A DNA stretch of 64,000 nucleotides from an uncultured Clostridia bacterium (GCA_949388605.1 CASKJV010000006.1:25926-89925), one strand, 5' to 3'. Shown: positions 36,249 through 46,125, counted from the first letter of the stretch. A program made the numbers and translations. Notes: generated from the letters alone by a model not told the origin.

Positions 36249-37685
36249 CTACTCTTTATTCCTATCTATAAACAATATTAACATAGGGAAAATTTCTAAT
36301 CTTCCTAAAAGCATTCCTATACAAAAGGTAACTTTTGATAAACTACTAAAACCAGAAAAATTTGTTACATCAAAACATAACCCAACATTTCCAAAAGTTG
36401 TAAAAACAGCATTAATAGTTTTTTCATAAGAAAATCCATCAAAACCTACTACAAATATCATAATAATAATTAAAATTACATATAAAAACATAAATGTGCT
36501 TGTATTTTTTACTATATCCTCTGGAACTTTCTTTCCTTCAAATGTAATTGCCTTAACACTATTTGGATGAACTACTTTTACGATATCTCTTTTTATAGAT
36601 TTAAAAATAATAATTAATCTTGAAATTTTAAACCCACCACATGTACTTCCTGCACAAGCACTAATTAACATAAGCATCATCATTAATACTCTACAAGATG
36701 TTGGATAAATATTAATATCTCCAACACTGTATCCTGTACTTGTCATAATTGAACTTACATGAAATATCGAATCAATAAGTGCCTGAAATGAATTTGTAAA
36801 TAGACTTACTGTATTCATAAATATAAATGCAACAGAAACTATAAAAATTAAAATATATACTCGTAATTCTTCACTTTTAAAAATATTTTTTATTCCACCA
36901 ATAAAAAGTAAAAAATATATATTAAAATTAACTCCAAACAAAAACATAAACAATGCGACTACACATTTGCAAAATGTAGAATAAGTTGCAAGAGAAGAAT
37001 TTAAAACAGAAAAACCTCCTGTTCCTGCAGTTCCAAAAGAAATAAGAATACTATCAAAAAAATTCATTCCTCCAAAAAGTAATAATACTATTTCTGTAAT
37101 AGTTAATCCTAAATAAATCATATATAAATATAATAAAGTTTTTTTAATTCCTGGAACTAACTTTCCAACTGTTGGCCCTGGCATTTCAGCTCTTAGAATG
37201 TGCATAGACTTTCCTTTAGATGATAAAGGTATAATTGTTATAACAAAAGCAAGAACTCCCATTCCTCCTATAAAATGTGAGAAACTACGCCAGAATAATA
37301 TACTTTTATTTAAATTTTCAACATTGTCAAAAATTGTTGCACCTGTTGTTGTAAATCCAGAAACTGTTTCAAATAGTGCATCTATAAAATTTGCATCTTT
37401 ATTTAAATAAATTGGAAATGCACCAATTATGGATATTAATATCCATGCTATTGCTACTATTTTAAATCCTTGTTTTGCATAAATACTATCATCTTTAGTA
37501 TCAATTAAGTTTAATAATAATCCTATTATTAAACTTAAAATTTGAGGAATTACAAACGGAATTATATTTTCATGATAAATAAAGCATATAATTATTGGAA
37601 AAATAAATAATAATGCAAATCCAATTAAAACTTTACCTATATAATTATAAATTATTTTATCTTTCATATTATTTAACCAAATCAT
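36249..37685 (-). CDS. trkH: Potassium uptake protein, TrkH/KtrB family
   Basis: Integral membrane translocation subunit of a Trk/Ktr-type K+ uptake system, 478 residues with about ten membrane helices. The P-loop selectivity segments are visible as VSGFTTTGATIF, FGTAGTGGFSV, MTSTGYSVG and FTTFGNVGL, the four pseudo-repeats typical of the family. Start is uncertain: the ATG at 37685 overlaps the trkA stop, and a second ATG at 37667 follows it directly; neither has a strong ribosome binding site, so translation is probably coupled to trkA. Confidence 0.93.
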   Translation of the reverse strand: MIWLNNMKDKIIYNYIGKVLIGFALLFIFPIIICFIYHENIIPFVIPQILSLIIGLLLNLIDTKDDSIYAKQGFKIVAIAWILISIIGAFPIYLNKDANFIDALFETVSGFTTTGATIFDNVENLNKSILFWRSFSHFIGGMGVLAFVITIIPLSSKGKSMHILRAEMPGPTVGKLVPGIKKTLLYLYMIYLGLTITEIVLLLFGGMNFFDSILISFGTAGTGGFSVLNSSLATYSTFCKCVVALFMFLFGVNFNIYFLLFIGGIKNIFKSEELRVYILIFIVSVAFIFMNTVSLFTNSFQALIDSIFHVSSIMTSTGYSVGDINIYPTSCRVLMMMLMLISACAGSTCGGFKISRLIIIFKSIKRDIVKVVHPNSVKAITFEGKKVPEDIVKNTSTFMFLYVILIIIMIFVVGFDGFSYEKTINAVFTTFGNVGLCFDVTNFSGFSSLSKVTFCIGMLLGRLEIFPMLILFIDRNKE

Positions 37686-39021
37686 TAAGATCTCTTAATG
37701 TCCCATTCTTTGCAATAATTAAAATACTATCTTTCAATTTTATCTCATCTTCTCCAGTTGGATATATAATATTTTTCCCTCTTTGAATTGCACTAATTAA
37801 TAAATTATCTCGTATACTTAAATCTTTTATTTTTTTATTTAAAGCTTTAAAATTTTCTTTTACTTTAAATTCAATTACTTCAAAAATATCATCAAAATTA
37901 TATACAGATTCACATGAACTGCTTCCACTATTTTCTACAGCACGAATATATTGAACTACTTGATTTGCAGCAATTTTGTGAGATGCTATAGTAGTATCTA
38001 TATTTGCCTTTTTTACAATTCCATCTAGATTAATATGATTAATTTTAGTAATTACTTTAGGAACGGAAAGTGATGAGGCAAACATAGAATATACAATATT
38101 TTCTTCATCTAAACTAGTTAATGCCACAAATGCGTCACATTCTTTTATCCCTTCTTCATATAAAATATTTTGGTTAGAAATATCTCCTTGAATAATTAAA
38201 GCACCTGGTATCTCTTCACTAAGAAATTTACATCTTTGTTCATCTTTTTCAATAATCTTAACATACATTCCCATATCAATTAATATTTTACTTAAATATA
38301 AAGTTATAGATGAGCCACCAGCTATCATAACTTTTTTTGTTTTTTCACTAATTAATTTTGTGTACTTTAAAAATATATTAATGTCTTTTCTTTTTCCAGT
38401 TATATGAATTTTATCTCCAATAAATAATTTTATATCTCCACTAGGAATAATAACTTCATCTTGTCTTTCAATTGCACATACAATAATTTTGTTTTTGATT
38501 TTCTTTGATAATTCTTTAATAGATATTCCATTTAGTTTACTATTATCTTTTACACGTAATGAAATAACTTCCATTCTTCCTTTAAAAAAAGAAGTTGCAT
38601 CTAATGCACTAGGAATACTTAATGCTTGTGCTATTTGAGATGCTGCTAAAGCTTCTGGATTAATTGTCATAGAAAGTCCTAGCACATCTTTTATAATATT
38701 AACAGAATTTGAATATTCTGGTGTTTTTATACGAGCAATTGTATGTTTAGCTCCTAATTTTTTCCCTATAAGAGAACACATAATGTTTTCTGAATCACTT
38801 TTCATAACACTAATTAACAAATCTGCATCAGTAATTCCAGCTTCTATTAGAATATTAGAATTTAATGCATTTCCTTCAACATAATTAACATCTTCATTAT
38901 TAATTAAACTTTCCTTTCCAGAAAAATTTATATCTATTAGCGTAATTTCATTATTTTCTTTAGCTAACAATTTAGTCAAATATTCACCTAATTTCCCAAT
39001 ACCAACAATAACAATTTTCAT
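37669..39021 (-). CDS. trkA: Trk system regulatory subunit TrkA
   Basis: Peripheral regulatory subunit of the K+ transporter, 450 residues with two RCK units. Each begins with a Rossmann NAD(H)-binding segment: IVGIGKLGEYLTKLL at the N-terminus and IAGGSSITLYLSKIL near residue 224. RCK_C domains follow at about 140-220 and 375-450. Two-unit proteins of this size are the TrkA type rather than the shorter KtrA. It overlaps trkH by 17 bases, which lies downstream on the same strand. Confidence 0.93.
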   Translation of the reverse strand: MKIVIVGIGKLGEYLTKLLAKENNEITLIDINFSGKESLINNEDVNYVEGNALNSNILIEAGITDADLLISVMKSDSENIMCSLIGKKLGAKHTIARIKTPEYSNSVNIIKDVLGLSMTINPEALAASQIAQALSIPSALDATSFFKGRMEVISLRVKDNSKLNGISIKELSKKIKNKIIVCAIERQDEVIIPSGDIKLFIGDKIHITGKRKDINIFLKYTKLISEKTKKVMIAGGSSITLYLSKILIDMGMYVKIIEKDEQRCKFLSEEIPGALIIQGDISNQNILYEEGIKECDAFVALTSLDEENIVYSMFASSLSVPKVITKINHINLDGIVKKANIDTTIASHKIAANQVVQYIRAVENSGSSSCESVYNFDDIFEVIEFKVKENFKALNKKIKDLSIRDNLLISAIQRGKNIIYPTGEDEIKLKDSILIIAKNGTLRDLNDLVK

Positions 39022-39121
39022 AATTTTTTTAATTATATAACTATAATTTTCCTATTCCCTTCTATATTATTATATATTACTAAACTAAACTATACTATCA
39101 TAAATTTTTATAAATTACAAT

Positions 39122-39628
39122 CTAACTTAAGATTTCCCCAAAAATAATTTCTTCAAAATATGCATTCGCTTCAAATTGATTTTCGTCATATAATGATTTT
39201 ATTTTTTCTGAACTTGCCCACATAACATCACAAACTTCTTCCTTTTGTATTGTTACTTCATCAATAGAAACATTAGATTCAAATATCCATACATCTAAAA
39301 TATCTGGACAGTTTGGATAATATCTTAATGTTGATCCTATAAATTTACCTGTTTCAGAATTAACCTCTATTCCTAATTCTTCCTTAACTTCACGAAGTGC
39401 TGCTTGCAATGAAGTTTCCCCTTTTATAGCAGAGCCACCTGTACATTCCCACATAAGCGGATGTGCTTTATTTGCAGAACGTCTTGTTATTAAAAATTCG
39501 TTTTTACTATTTTTTATCCAAGCATTTACTACAAGATGATATTCATCATCTTGTAATTTATCGCCTCTTTTTACTATTTTCTCTAATTTATTTCTATCCT
39601 TATCATATAAATCCCAATATTCAGCCAT
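39122..39628 (-). CDS. NUDIX hydrolase
   Basis: A 168-residue Nudix enzyme. The box is GGSAIKGETSLQAALREVKEELGI, with the REVKEE core intact and the extra helix expected. It begins EYWDLYDKDRNKLEK, which resembles the isopentenyl-diphosphate isomerase / NudF-like subgroup, but the substrate is not predictable. It is the last gene of a likely operon that starts with the glycosyltransferase-phosphotransferase gene. AAGGAG lies 9 bases before the ATG. Confidence 0.87.
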   Translation of the reverse strand: MAEYWDLYDKDRNKLEKIVKRGDKLQDDEYHLVVNAWIKNSKNEFLITRRSANKAHPLMWECTGGSAIKGETSLQAALREVKEELGIEVNSETGKFIGSTLRYYPNCPDILDVWIFESNVSIDEVTIQKEEVCDVMWASSEKIKSLYDENQFEANAYFEEIIFGEILS

Positions 39629-39640
39629 TTTTCTATCTCC

Positions 39641-39856
39641 TTATTTCATATTTATGACAAAAGTTGCTTTTCCATCTTCAATTGGTAGAACTTCAACACT
39701 TGCTCCTGCTTTTAAAAATTCAAGAAAGGCAGAAGTTGCATATAACTTTTGTTTTTGTTCATTTTCTTGAAAAATATTTTTGCTTAATACTAATTTTAAA
39801 TCATTACATAAATATTCAAAAACATCTTGCATTTTTTCATTTTCATTCTTATTCAT
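39641..39856 (-). CDS. Small protein, unknown function
   Basis: A 71-residue acidic, soluble protein with no recognised motif: helical in the first half (VFEYLCNDLKLVLSKN), then a short beta-like end (ASVEVLPIEDGKATFVINMK). GGGAGG precedes the ATG. It lies 4 bases after the guanylate-kinase-like gene and 13 bases before the Nudix gene, so it belongs to that operon. Confidence 0.65.
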   Translation of the reverse strand: MNKNENEKMQDVFEYLCNDLKLVLSKNIFQENEQKQKLYATSAFLEFLKAGASVEVLPIEDGKATFVINMK

Positions 39857-39859
39857 TTT

Positions 39860-40477
39860 TTACCTCCCAATGTCTAAATCACCACATACTTTATTATAAG
39901 TTTCTTCTATATCTAAAACATCTGTGTATACAATAGTTTTAGCATACATTCTTAGGGCTTCACTATATTTATCGTTATCAGATACAGCACTTCTAACTCT
40001 ATGTTCAATATCTTTCTGAGTATGATTTCTTACATCACTATTTAATAATCTATTAAGGATTCCTTCTTCTAAGTTTTGAAATGTTAAGTTTACTATATCT
40101 ATATCCATTCCTTGTCTTTTTAAATCTTGTAATCTTTCTATATCTTTATAAGAAGTAAATAATACTAATACATCACTATTTTCCCAAGCTTGAATACAAT
40201 CATTATACAATACACCATAAAAATTACCATATTCTTTTTCTATAACAGAACCATCTCCTGAGGATATTAAAAATTTTCTTTGTTCATATAATTGTTTATA
40301 ATCGGAATGCTTTAAATACCTATAAAAACCTTCTATATCATCATTTCTAGGTAATCGCGTTGTACAATGTTTGGGTATAGCAATTTCATTTCTAGTAGAA
40401 AGTCTTTCTCCAAGCGTTGTTTTGCCAGCACCAGATGGTCCCATAATAGCAATAATACTTTTTTTATCTAAATTCAT
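39860..40477 (-). CDS. Guanylate-kinase-like P-loop kinase
   Basis: A 205-residue nucleotide kinase fold. Walker A is GPSGAGKTTL, and HCTTRLPRNDDIEGFYRYL corresponds to the GMP-binding segment of guanylate kinases; SGDGSVIEKEYGNFYGV matches the following loop. It is too divergent to assume GMP as substrate; the PhnN type is an alternative. The ATG at 40477 overlaps the region of the upstream stop and is preceded by GAGAGTGAG. Its place beside a phosphotransferase fusion suggests a non-housekeeping role. Confidence 0.75.
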   Translation of the reverse strand: MNLDKKSIIAIMGPSGAGKTTLGERLSTRNEIAIPKHCTTRLPRNDDIEGFYRYLKHSDYKQLYEQRKFLISSGDGSVIEKEYGNFYGVLYNDCIQAWENSDVLVLFTSYKDIERLQDLKRQGMDIDIVNLTFQNLEEGILNRLLNSDVRNHTQKDIEHRVRSAVSDNDKYSEALRMYAKTIVYTDVLDIEETYNKVCGDLDIGR

Positions 40478-40478
40478 T

Positions 40479-42500
40479 TTATTTCTCACTCTCATTTTCC
40501 AATTGTTTTAATAATTTCAAATATCTTTTATAATTATCTTTCATTTGATTTTTAGAAAATAAATCAATTTTCCCTTTTTGATGTAAATAAAATTTTTCCA
40601 TAATAATCTTACATAAATAAAACTTTGTTATATTATAATAATCTAAATCTGAATATTCTACGAAATATTTTTTTGTTTTTTCTTTAAGTAAATTATATTT
40701 TTTTAAATTCAACTTATCATTTTTAACAAAATTTTTTATAACAATTACTGCAAAATCATATAAAGCTGAAGAAACACAAGTTTCATCAAAATCAATAATA
40801 TAGTTGTATACAATATTATTTTTAGAAATATCACCATGATTTAGATATTGCTCATTTAGTAAACTAGTATCTAGGGTATTAAATATATTGATAACATAAT
40901 TTATATCTTCCTTATTTATTCCATTAGTTTCTGAACTTTTAGATAAATATTGATAATATTCTAAACACTTTTTCAATAAAGTTTGAGAAAAATTGGTACT
41001 TCTATCTATACACAAAATATTTTCAAATAATTTTAATTTATTTTTAGTTAATTTATGTACATTAATGTAATTAAAAATGTTATATTTATATGATTTATAA
41101 GTTATTGTATCATTATTAATGGGTTTTATAAATTTTATATTATTAATTTCATATCTTTTATATAATTCTTTTGATAAATCAAAATTGTAGTCATACAAAT
41201 ATTTTTTTATAATAAATTTAGCTTTTGAAGTAGTAACTTTAAAAACTAAATTCGCAATTCCACTTCTTATTTTTTTATAATTTATAATTTTATCATTAAC
41301 TACATTATTTAACACAGCTTGCAAATCTTCTAAAGTTACATTATCTTCATTATATTTTCTAATTGTTTTTTTATATTCATATACAATTTCTTCACAAATT
41401 TTATCTGGATTATATTCTTCTTTCACTCGTGTAATATTTTTAGTATTTACTTCATTTATTAGGCTTAATTCATATTGAGACATTATTTTTTCTGCTAAAT
41501 CTATATAATTTCCAGTATCATATATGCATGATTTATTATTAAGCATTTCTACCATTCCAGAGTTTGAACTTCCAACAATGTATAGTCCTACTGACATAGC
41601 TTCTAAAACAACATATGGAAAATTATCAAATAGAGATGGGAAAATTGCAACTTTTGACGAATTCAAATATTCATTTAATTTTACATTTTCTATTTGTCCT
41701 ACGAACTTAATATTTTTTCTAAATTTTTCTTCTACAATACTAGTTATTAATTCTTTTGTAGACATATTTTTTTTATTTCTAGTTGTATCTTTTCCTATAA
41801 ATTCTATATTTAAATTTGGATATTTGTGAAAAACTATATTTAGTGCTTCAGCTAATAAAAGTACTCCTTTTCGTTCTTCAAGACTGCCAACAAAAATCAT
41901 TTTTGGTTGTTTAAAAATGCTCTCATCTCTATAAAAAGCTGAAATATTTGCAGGATTAGGTGTTACTAATATTTGATCTTTCTCTATATTAAAATCTTTT
42001 ACAATAATGTTTTTTAGAGCATTTGAACAGCAAGTAATTAAATTGGCTGAATTTAACATTTTTTCTTCCCATTTTAACATTAAAGCAGTTATTTTGCCAA
42101 AATTATTTTTATTATATTTTAACCATACTTTTAATGGTGTATGAAGTCTTACAACTAATGGAATCTTTCTATTTTTTTCAAAATAAACAGTTTCTGCTCC
42201 CCAATCTGGAACTTCTATAATATCAATTAAATTATTGTTTTGTAGATTATATAAAATTTGCGCTACACGCTTTCTATAAATTATATAATCTCTTACTTGA
42301 TTATTAGTTTTAGAAACAAAAATTCTATATATTTTTACTCCATTTTCAATATAACAGCTATCATTAGTTAAGCTTCTACATATAACATAAACATTATTTC
42401 CTTTTCTTACTAATTCTTCTGCCATATTTTTTTGATAAGTAGCAATTCCACCAAAATTAGTTTCTTCAGGATATTCTTCATGAACAAAACAAATATTCAA
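40479..42500 (-). CDS. GT4 glycosyltransferase fused to phosphotransferase
   Basis: A 673-residue fusion. Residues 1-365 are a GT-B family 4 glycosyltransferase: NFGGIATYQKN near the start, MIFVGSLEERKGVLLL at the start of the second Rossmann fold, and PSLFDNFPYVVLEAMSVG as the donor-binding EX7E-type loop. From about residue 380 an aminoglycoside/choline-kinase-like phosphotransferase follows, with NHGDISKNN (H555, D557) as catalytic loop and IIDFDET (D570) binding metal. I start it at TTG 42500, 7 bases after AAGGAG; the frame is open to 42575 without a signal. It probably builds and phosphorylates a sugar compound. Confidence 0.83.
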   Translation of the reverse strand: MNICFVHEEYPEETNFGGIATYQKNMAEELVRKGNNVYVICRSLTNDSCYIENGVKIYRIFVSKTNNQVRDYIIYRKRVAQILYNLQNNNLIDIIEVPDWGAETVYFEKNRKIPLVVRLHTPLKVWLKYNKNNFGKITALMLKWEEKMLNSANLITCCSNALKNIIVKDFNIEKDQILVTPNPANISAFYRDESIFKQPKMIFVGSLEERKGVLLLAEALNIVFHKYPNLNIEFIGKDTTRNKKNMSTKELITSIVEEKFRKNIKFVGQIENVKLNEYLNSSKVAIFPSLFDNFPYVVLEAMSVGLYIVGSSNSGMVEMLNNKSCIYDTGNYIDLAEKIMSQYELSLINEVNTKNITRVKEEYNPDKICEEIVYEYKKTIRKYNEDNVTLEDLQAVLNNVVNDKIINYKKIRSGIANLVFKVTTSKAKFIIKKYLYDYNFDLSKELYKRYEINNIKFIKPINNDTITYKSYKYNIFNYINVHKLTKNKLKLFENILCIDRSTNFSQTLLKKCLEYYQYLSKSSETNGINKEDINYVINIFNTLDTSLLNEQYLNHGDISKNNIVYNYIIDFDETCVSSALYDFAVIVIKNFVKNDKLNLKKYNLLKEKTKKYFVEYSDLDYYNITKFYLCKIIMEKFYLHQKGKIDLFSKNQMKDNYKRYLKLLKQLENESEK

Positions 42501-42624
42501 AATAATTCTCCTTATTTTTTTATGGTTATTATAATACACTATTAATAATTTATCAATACAAGCAAAAGTGAACATTTAAGTGTATCTTATTAGACATGAT
42601 TATTCTAAACTGCCTATACTTATA

Positions 42625-42705
42625 TGTACGAATTAAAATTCTACAGCTAAGAAATCCTCTGTATAACTTATCTGTACGAATTAAAAATTCTACAGCTAAG
42701 AAATG
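42625..42705. repeat. Two direct repeats next to a recombinase gene
   Basis: TGTACGAATTAAAATTCTAC followed by AGCTAAGAAAT occurs at 42625-42655 and again at 42673-42705 with one extra A. Each unit contains the palindrome GAATTAAAATTC. A shorter related piece, AGCTAAGAAATGTAC, occurs near 49540. Confidence 0.75.
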
Positions 42706-42726
42706 TTCGTATACCGAATTTTAAAA

Positions 42727-43734
42727 TTATAAATTAGCTAAAGGATTTTTTTCTACTGCATCTCTTATCTGCTCATTATCTACATGAGTATATATTTCTG
42801 TTGTAGATATACTTTCATGTCCTAAAAGTTCTTGCAAAGCTCTAATATCAACATCTCCATATTTATACATAAGAGTTGCTGCAGTATGTCTTAATTTATG
42901 AACAGAATAGCTACTAGCTTTTTCTATTCCAGCATTTTTTAACTCTTCTTTTACTATATATTGAACTGTTCTTCTACTAATTCTTCTTTTTTGTTCACTC
43001 AAAAATAATGCATCACTAGAATCGAATTTGACTCCATCTCTAGGTCTAACCGCCAAATATTTATTAATTGCTTTTATACATGCTTTATTTAGATATATTG
43101 TTCTTTCTTTATTTCCTTTACCAATAACATTTAATTTACTGTTTTCAAAATCTATGTCACTAATATTTATATTTATTAATTCTTGAAGACGTAATCCACA
43201 ATTTAGAAGAATTGTTATCATAGCAAAATTACGTTCGGAATTATTGTGGTTTCCATGATTTACATTTTCTACTGGATTTGAAACTGTTGCTAAAAGATTT
43301 TTACTCTGTTCTAAAGTTAAATATTTAGGTAGCCTTTTTCCAAGTTTTGGAGTTTCTAAATCTTGAGCAGGATTTTGAGATATTTTTTTTGTTTTATTGC
43401 ACATATAATTAAAAAATACTTTAATACTTGCAGTTTTTCTAGCAAGAGTAGCGGGTTTACTATTATAGCATGTCTTTAAATATGCTAAAAATGAATGAAT
43501 ATCTGGTAATTTGATTCTTTCAAGTGTTTGTAAATCAAAACAGTTTATTTTAATTGTTTTTATAAATTCCTCATCTTTAACATCAGTTAATTTATATTTA
43601 AATGTTATGTATTTCAAAAAATGTGCTAAATCATAATTATATTCTTTTATGGTATTTTGTGATTTATTAAGAATTGTTGAACTATAAGCTAAAAAATCAT
43701 TTAAAAATTCTGGATTATTTTCTGGATCTATCAT
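42727..43734 (-). CDS. Tyrosine recombinase, XerC/XerD-like
   Basis: A 335-residue site-specific recombinase. An N-terminal SAM-like core-binding domain (about 8-120) precedes the catalytic domain. All catalytic residues are present: R182 (CGLRLQE), K206 (GKGNKE), H279 and R282 (VHKLRH), H306 (LGHES) and Y315 (IYTHVD). The length exceeds typical XerC/D of about 300, mainly through insertions at 50-75 and 155-167. The start is an ATG after TAGGAG. Direct repeats lie just downstream and an unrelated-looking gene is divergent to it, so an integrase of a small element is an alternative to a chromosome dimer resolvase. Confidence 0.87.
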   Translation of the reverse strand: MIDPENNPEFLNDFLAYSSTILNKSQNTIKEYNYDLAHFLKYITFKYKLTDVKDEEFIKTIKINCFDLQTLERIKLPDIHSFLAYLKTCYNSKPATLARKTASIKVFFNYMCNKTKKISQNPAQDLETPKLGKRLPKYLTLEQSKNLLATVSNPVENVNHGNHNNSERNFAMITILLNCGLRLQELININISDIDFENSKLNVIGKGNKERTIYLNKACIKAINKYLAVRPRDGVKFDSSDALFLSEQKRRISRRTVQYIVKEELKNAGIEKASSYSVHKLRHTAATLMYKYGDVDIRALQELLGHESISTTEIYTHVDNEQIRDAVEKNPLANL

Positions 43735-44178
43735 TCATATTCTCCTATTATTCATAAATAATATGTAAAGAACAAAAATGGACAATATACAATATGCAAG
43801 AATCGAAACTTTACTGAGACCTTTTAATTAAGCGACTCATCTTCCATCAGGATAACTTATTTTTTATATTAAATATTGTACTTTTTGTTGTAATACATAA
43901 CTGTTATTTATAATTTCTATATTTGTTTTAATTATATAGATAATAGAAATAATTTACAATAACTTTGCACAAAATAGTATTTTCAGTTATTGTTAAAATA
44001 CTTATAAAAATATCTTTAAGTTCTTATATCGTATTTATTTCTACACTATTTTATTTACTAAAACATCTATTTTTAATAACTATAGTAAAATCTATATTGC
44101 AATTTTTATGTAAATCTGATATAATATATTTGATTTACAATAACAACTCATATTTTTAATAAAAGGAGGAAATTATTT
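43735..44178. other. Divergent intergenic region, recombinase/orphan gene
   Basis: This 444-base region contains the orphan gene's promoter (44097-44125) and the left member (43961-43974) of a short direct repeat that recurs at 44833-44846. The segment around 43801-43855 is less AT-rich than its surroundings and unexplained. Confidence 0.45.
44097..44125 (+). promoter_or_regulatory. Sigma-A promoter of the orphan + strand gene
   Basis: TTGCAA and TATAAT with a 17-base spacer, 54 bases before the ATG. Confidence 0.75.
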
Positions 44179-44676
44179 ATGTCAGAATTAACTAATGGAC
44201 TTTGTTCTAACCGGGCAACAGAAACAATAACTAAAAACACCTCAATCTCCCCTACAGATACTACTGAACTTTCAGAAGAGGCTGTGCAAAAAGTTGAGCT
44301 TTCTAAATTTGAAAAGAACATGCTTGAACTTCAAAAAGAGATCGATAAAGCATGTGAACATAATCCCGAATTTGACAAAGCACTAACTTTTATTGAGAAT
44401 AGTATTTCTAATTGGATTGATAAGGTTAATGCCCAAAATGATTTACCTAGAAATACTCCAAAAGCTCCTATATTTCCTACTGACATATGTATCAAAAAAA
44501 CTATTCTTCCACCATTTCAACTATCACCAAATGAATTTTCAATTTTGCTAAAATATCTAAATTTTAAATATATTAAAGGAAGAAGAGTTGGTGGCAGTTA
44601 TTTTTTGATAAAAAAATGTTTATTTAGTTCAAAATTGCATCTTTCAACAAAGAATTTAGTGTATTTTTCTTATTAG
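44179..44676 (+). CDS. Orphan + strand protein, unknown function
   Basis: A 165-residue protein not recognised. Residues 1-35 are Thr/Ser-rich and probably disordered, 40-85 form a charged helix, and the C-terminus is basic and hydrophobic. It is the only convincing + strand gene between 30.6 and 64 kb. A strong promoter and an AAAGGAGGA ribosome binding site support expression. Codons such as CGG, CCC and CTC are commoner than in neighbours. The ending after GGSYF is odd and a run of T bases lies there, so a frameshift that lengthened or altered the C-terminus is possible. Confidence 0.55.
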   Translation: MSELTNGLCSNRATETITKNTSISPTDTTELSEEAVQKVELSKFEKNMLELQKEIDKACEHNPEFDKALTFIENSISNWIDKVNAQNDLPRNTPKAPIFPTDICIKKTILPPFQLSPNEFSILLKYLNFKYIKGRRVGGSYFLIKKCLFSSKLHLSTKNLVYFSY

Positions 44677-44717
44677 TAAAATATTTTCATTACCACTATT
44701 TTTGAGGTACAAAAAAC

Positions 44718-44746
44718 GAGTGTCATTCTTTTTAGAATGATACTTC
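44718..44746. terminator. Hairpin downstream of the orphan gene
   Basis: ACGAGTGTCATTCT and AGAATGATACTTCGT pair around TTTT. The stem is long but no T run follows, so its role as a terminator is uncertain. Confidence 0.5.
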
Positions 44747-44876
44747 GTCATTTAATATAAACTTTTTTGAATTGTGTCCACTAAAATCAAGATTTATTCT
44801 GGAATTCCTATTTAATAAAAAATACTTCAGTAAACTTTGCACACAATTTTACTCATTACATTGTTCTTTATAAGCA

Positions 44877-46097
44877 CTAATCTTTCATCTTTTTTTCTTT
44901 TCCTTTAATTATATTCTCAATTTCTAATTTTCCTGCTCTTGTAACCATATTATAGCCATATTTGTTTTTTAAGTTATCTAATACATTATCTATTTTTTCT
45001 TGTTTTTCATCGCTTTTTTGAGTAAAAAATGATATTTGAACTTCATTTTTGTTTTCGAGTTTATCCACTCTTACACCAACTAGTCTTATTGGTTCTTTCT
45101 TATACATTTCTATAAAAATTTCTTTTGCAGTTTTTAATATTTCTTTTGTAGAAGAAGTTGCATATTTCAATGTCTTTTGATGAGAATAATCAACAAAATC
45201 TTTTGTTCTTAATTGAACATTAACTGTATTTGCAATTAAATTATGTTTTCTTAATCTAAAAGATACCTGTTCACATAGGGCTAAAATTATTTTATTAATT
45301 TCTTCAGGATCTTTTGTATCTGCTGGTAAAGTTACAGAATTACCAATACTTTTTGGTTCTTCTGGTTTGTTAATCACTTCTTGATCATCTATGCCATTTG
45401 CATAGTTCCACATCATTAATCCAAATTTTCCAAAACGTTTTATTAAAAATTCTTTATCTGTTTTTGCCAAATCTCCAATTGTTCTTATTCTTAAATTATA
45501 CAATTTGGGAACTGTTTTTTTCCCTATCATAAATAATTCAGAAACAGGCAGTGACCACATTTTATCTTCTATTTCATATTCATATAATGTATGAACTTTA
45601 TTTGGCTTTTCAAAATCTGATGCCATTTTTGCTAATAATTTATTACTAGATACTCCAACATTTACAGTAAAACCTAGTTCTTTTTCAACTCTACTGTTAA
45701 TTTCATATGCTACATCTATTAATTTTCTGTTTCCTAAAAAACTTGTCATATCCAGAAAACATTCATCTATACTGAAACGTTCTATTTTATCTGTATACTC
45801 CAATAGTATTTTATATAAATCATTAGATGCTTTATTGAATACTTCAAAATTACCATTGAAAACTTCTAGTTTATTACATTTTTTTCTTGCAAAATAAATT
45901 GGTTCACCAGTAATTATTCCAAATTTTTTAGCTATTGGACTTTTTGCTAACACTATTCCAGAACGACGTTCTTCATCTCCACCTATAATAGATGGAATAG
46001 TTCTAATATCTACAGGGTACCCGCTATTTAACATATCTACTGCAGTCCATGATAAAAAAGCATTGTTAACATCAACATGCAAAATTTGTCTTTCCAC
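44877..46097 (-). CDS. dinB: DNA polymerase IV (Y family)
   Basis: Low-fidelity lesion-bypass polymerase, 406 residues. HVDVNNAFLSW carries the first catalytic Asp, RRSGIVLAKSPIAKKFGI is the fingers segment, and SIDECFLDMT carries the Asp-Glu pair. The little-finger domain occupies about 240-350. It starts with GTG, after AGGAG. The N-terminal NNAFLSW (instead of the usual MDAFYAS type) places it in the Clostridia/UvrX-like branch of the family. No LexA-type operator was recognised. Confidence 0.93.
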   Translation of the reverse strand: MERQILHVDVNNAFLSWTAVDMLNSGYPVDIRTIPSIIGGDEERRSGIVLAKSPIAKKFGIITGEPIYFARKKCNKLEVFNGNFEVFNKASNDLYKILLEYTDKIERFSIDECFLDMTSFLGNRKLIDVAYEINSRVEKELGFTVNVGVSSNKLLAKMASDFEKPNKVHTLYEYEIEDKMWSLPVSELFMIGKKTVPKLYNLRIRTIGDLAKTDKEFLIKRFGKFGLMMWNYANGIDDQEVINKPEEPKSIGNSVTLPADTKDPEEINKIILALCEQVSFRLRKHNLIANTVNVQLRTKDFVDYSHQKTLKYATSSTKEILKTAKEIFIEMYKKEPIRLVGVRVDKLENKNEVQISFFTQKSDEKQEKIDNVLDNLKNKYGYNMVTRAGKLEIENIIKGKEKKMKD

Positions 46098-46125
46098 TAT
46101 TATCTCTCCTATCTAACAAATAAAT

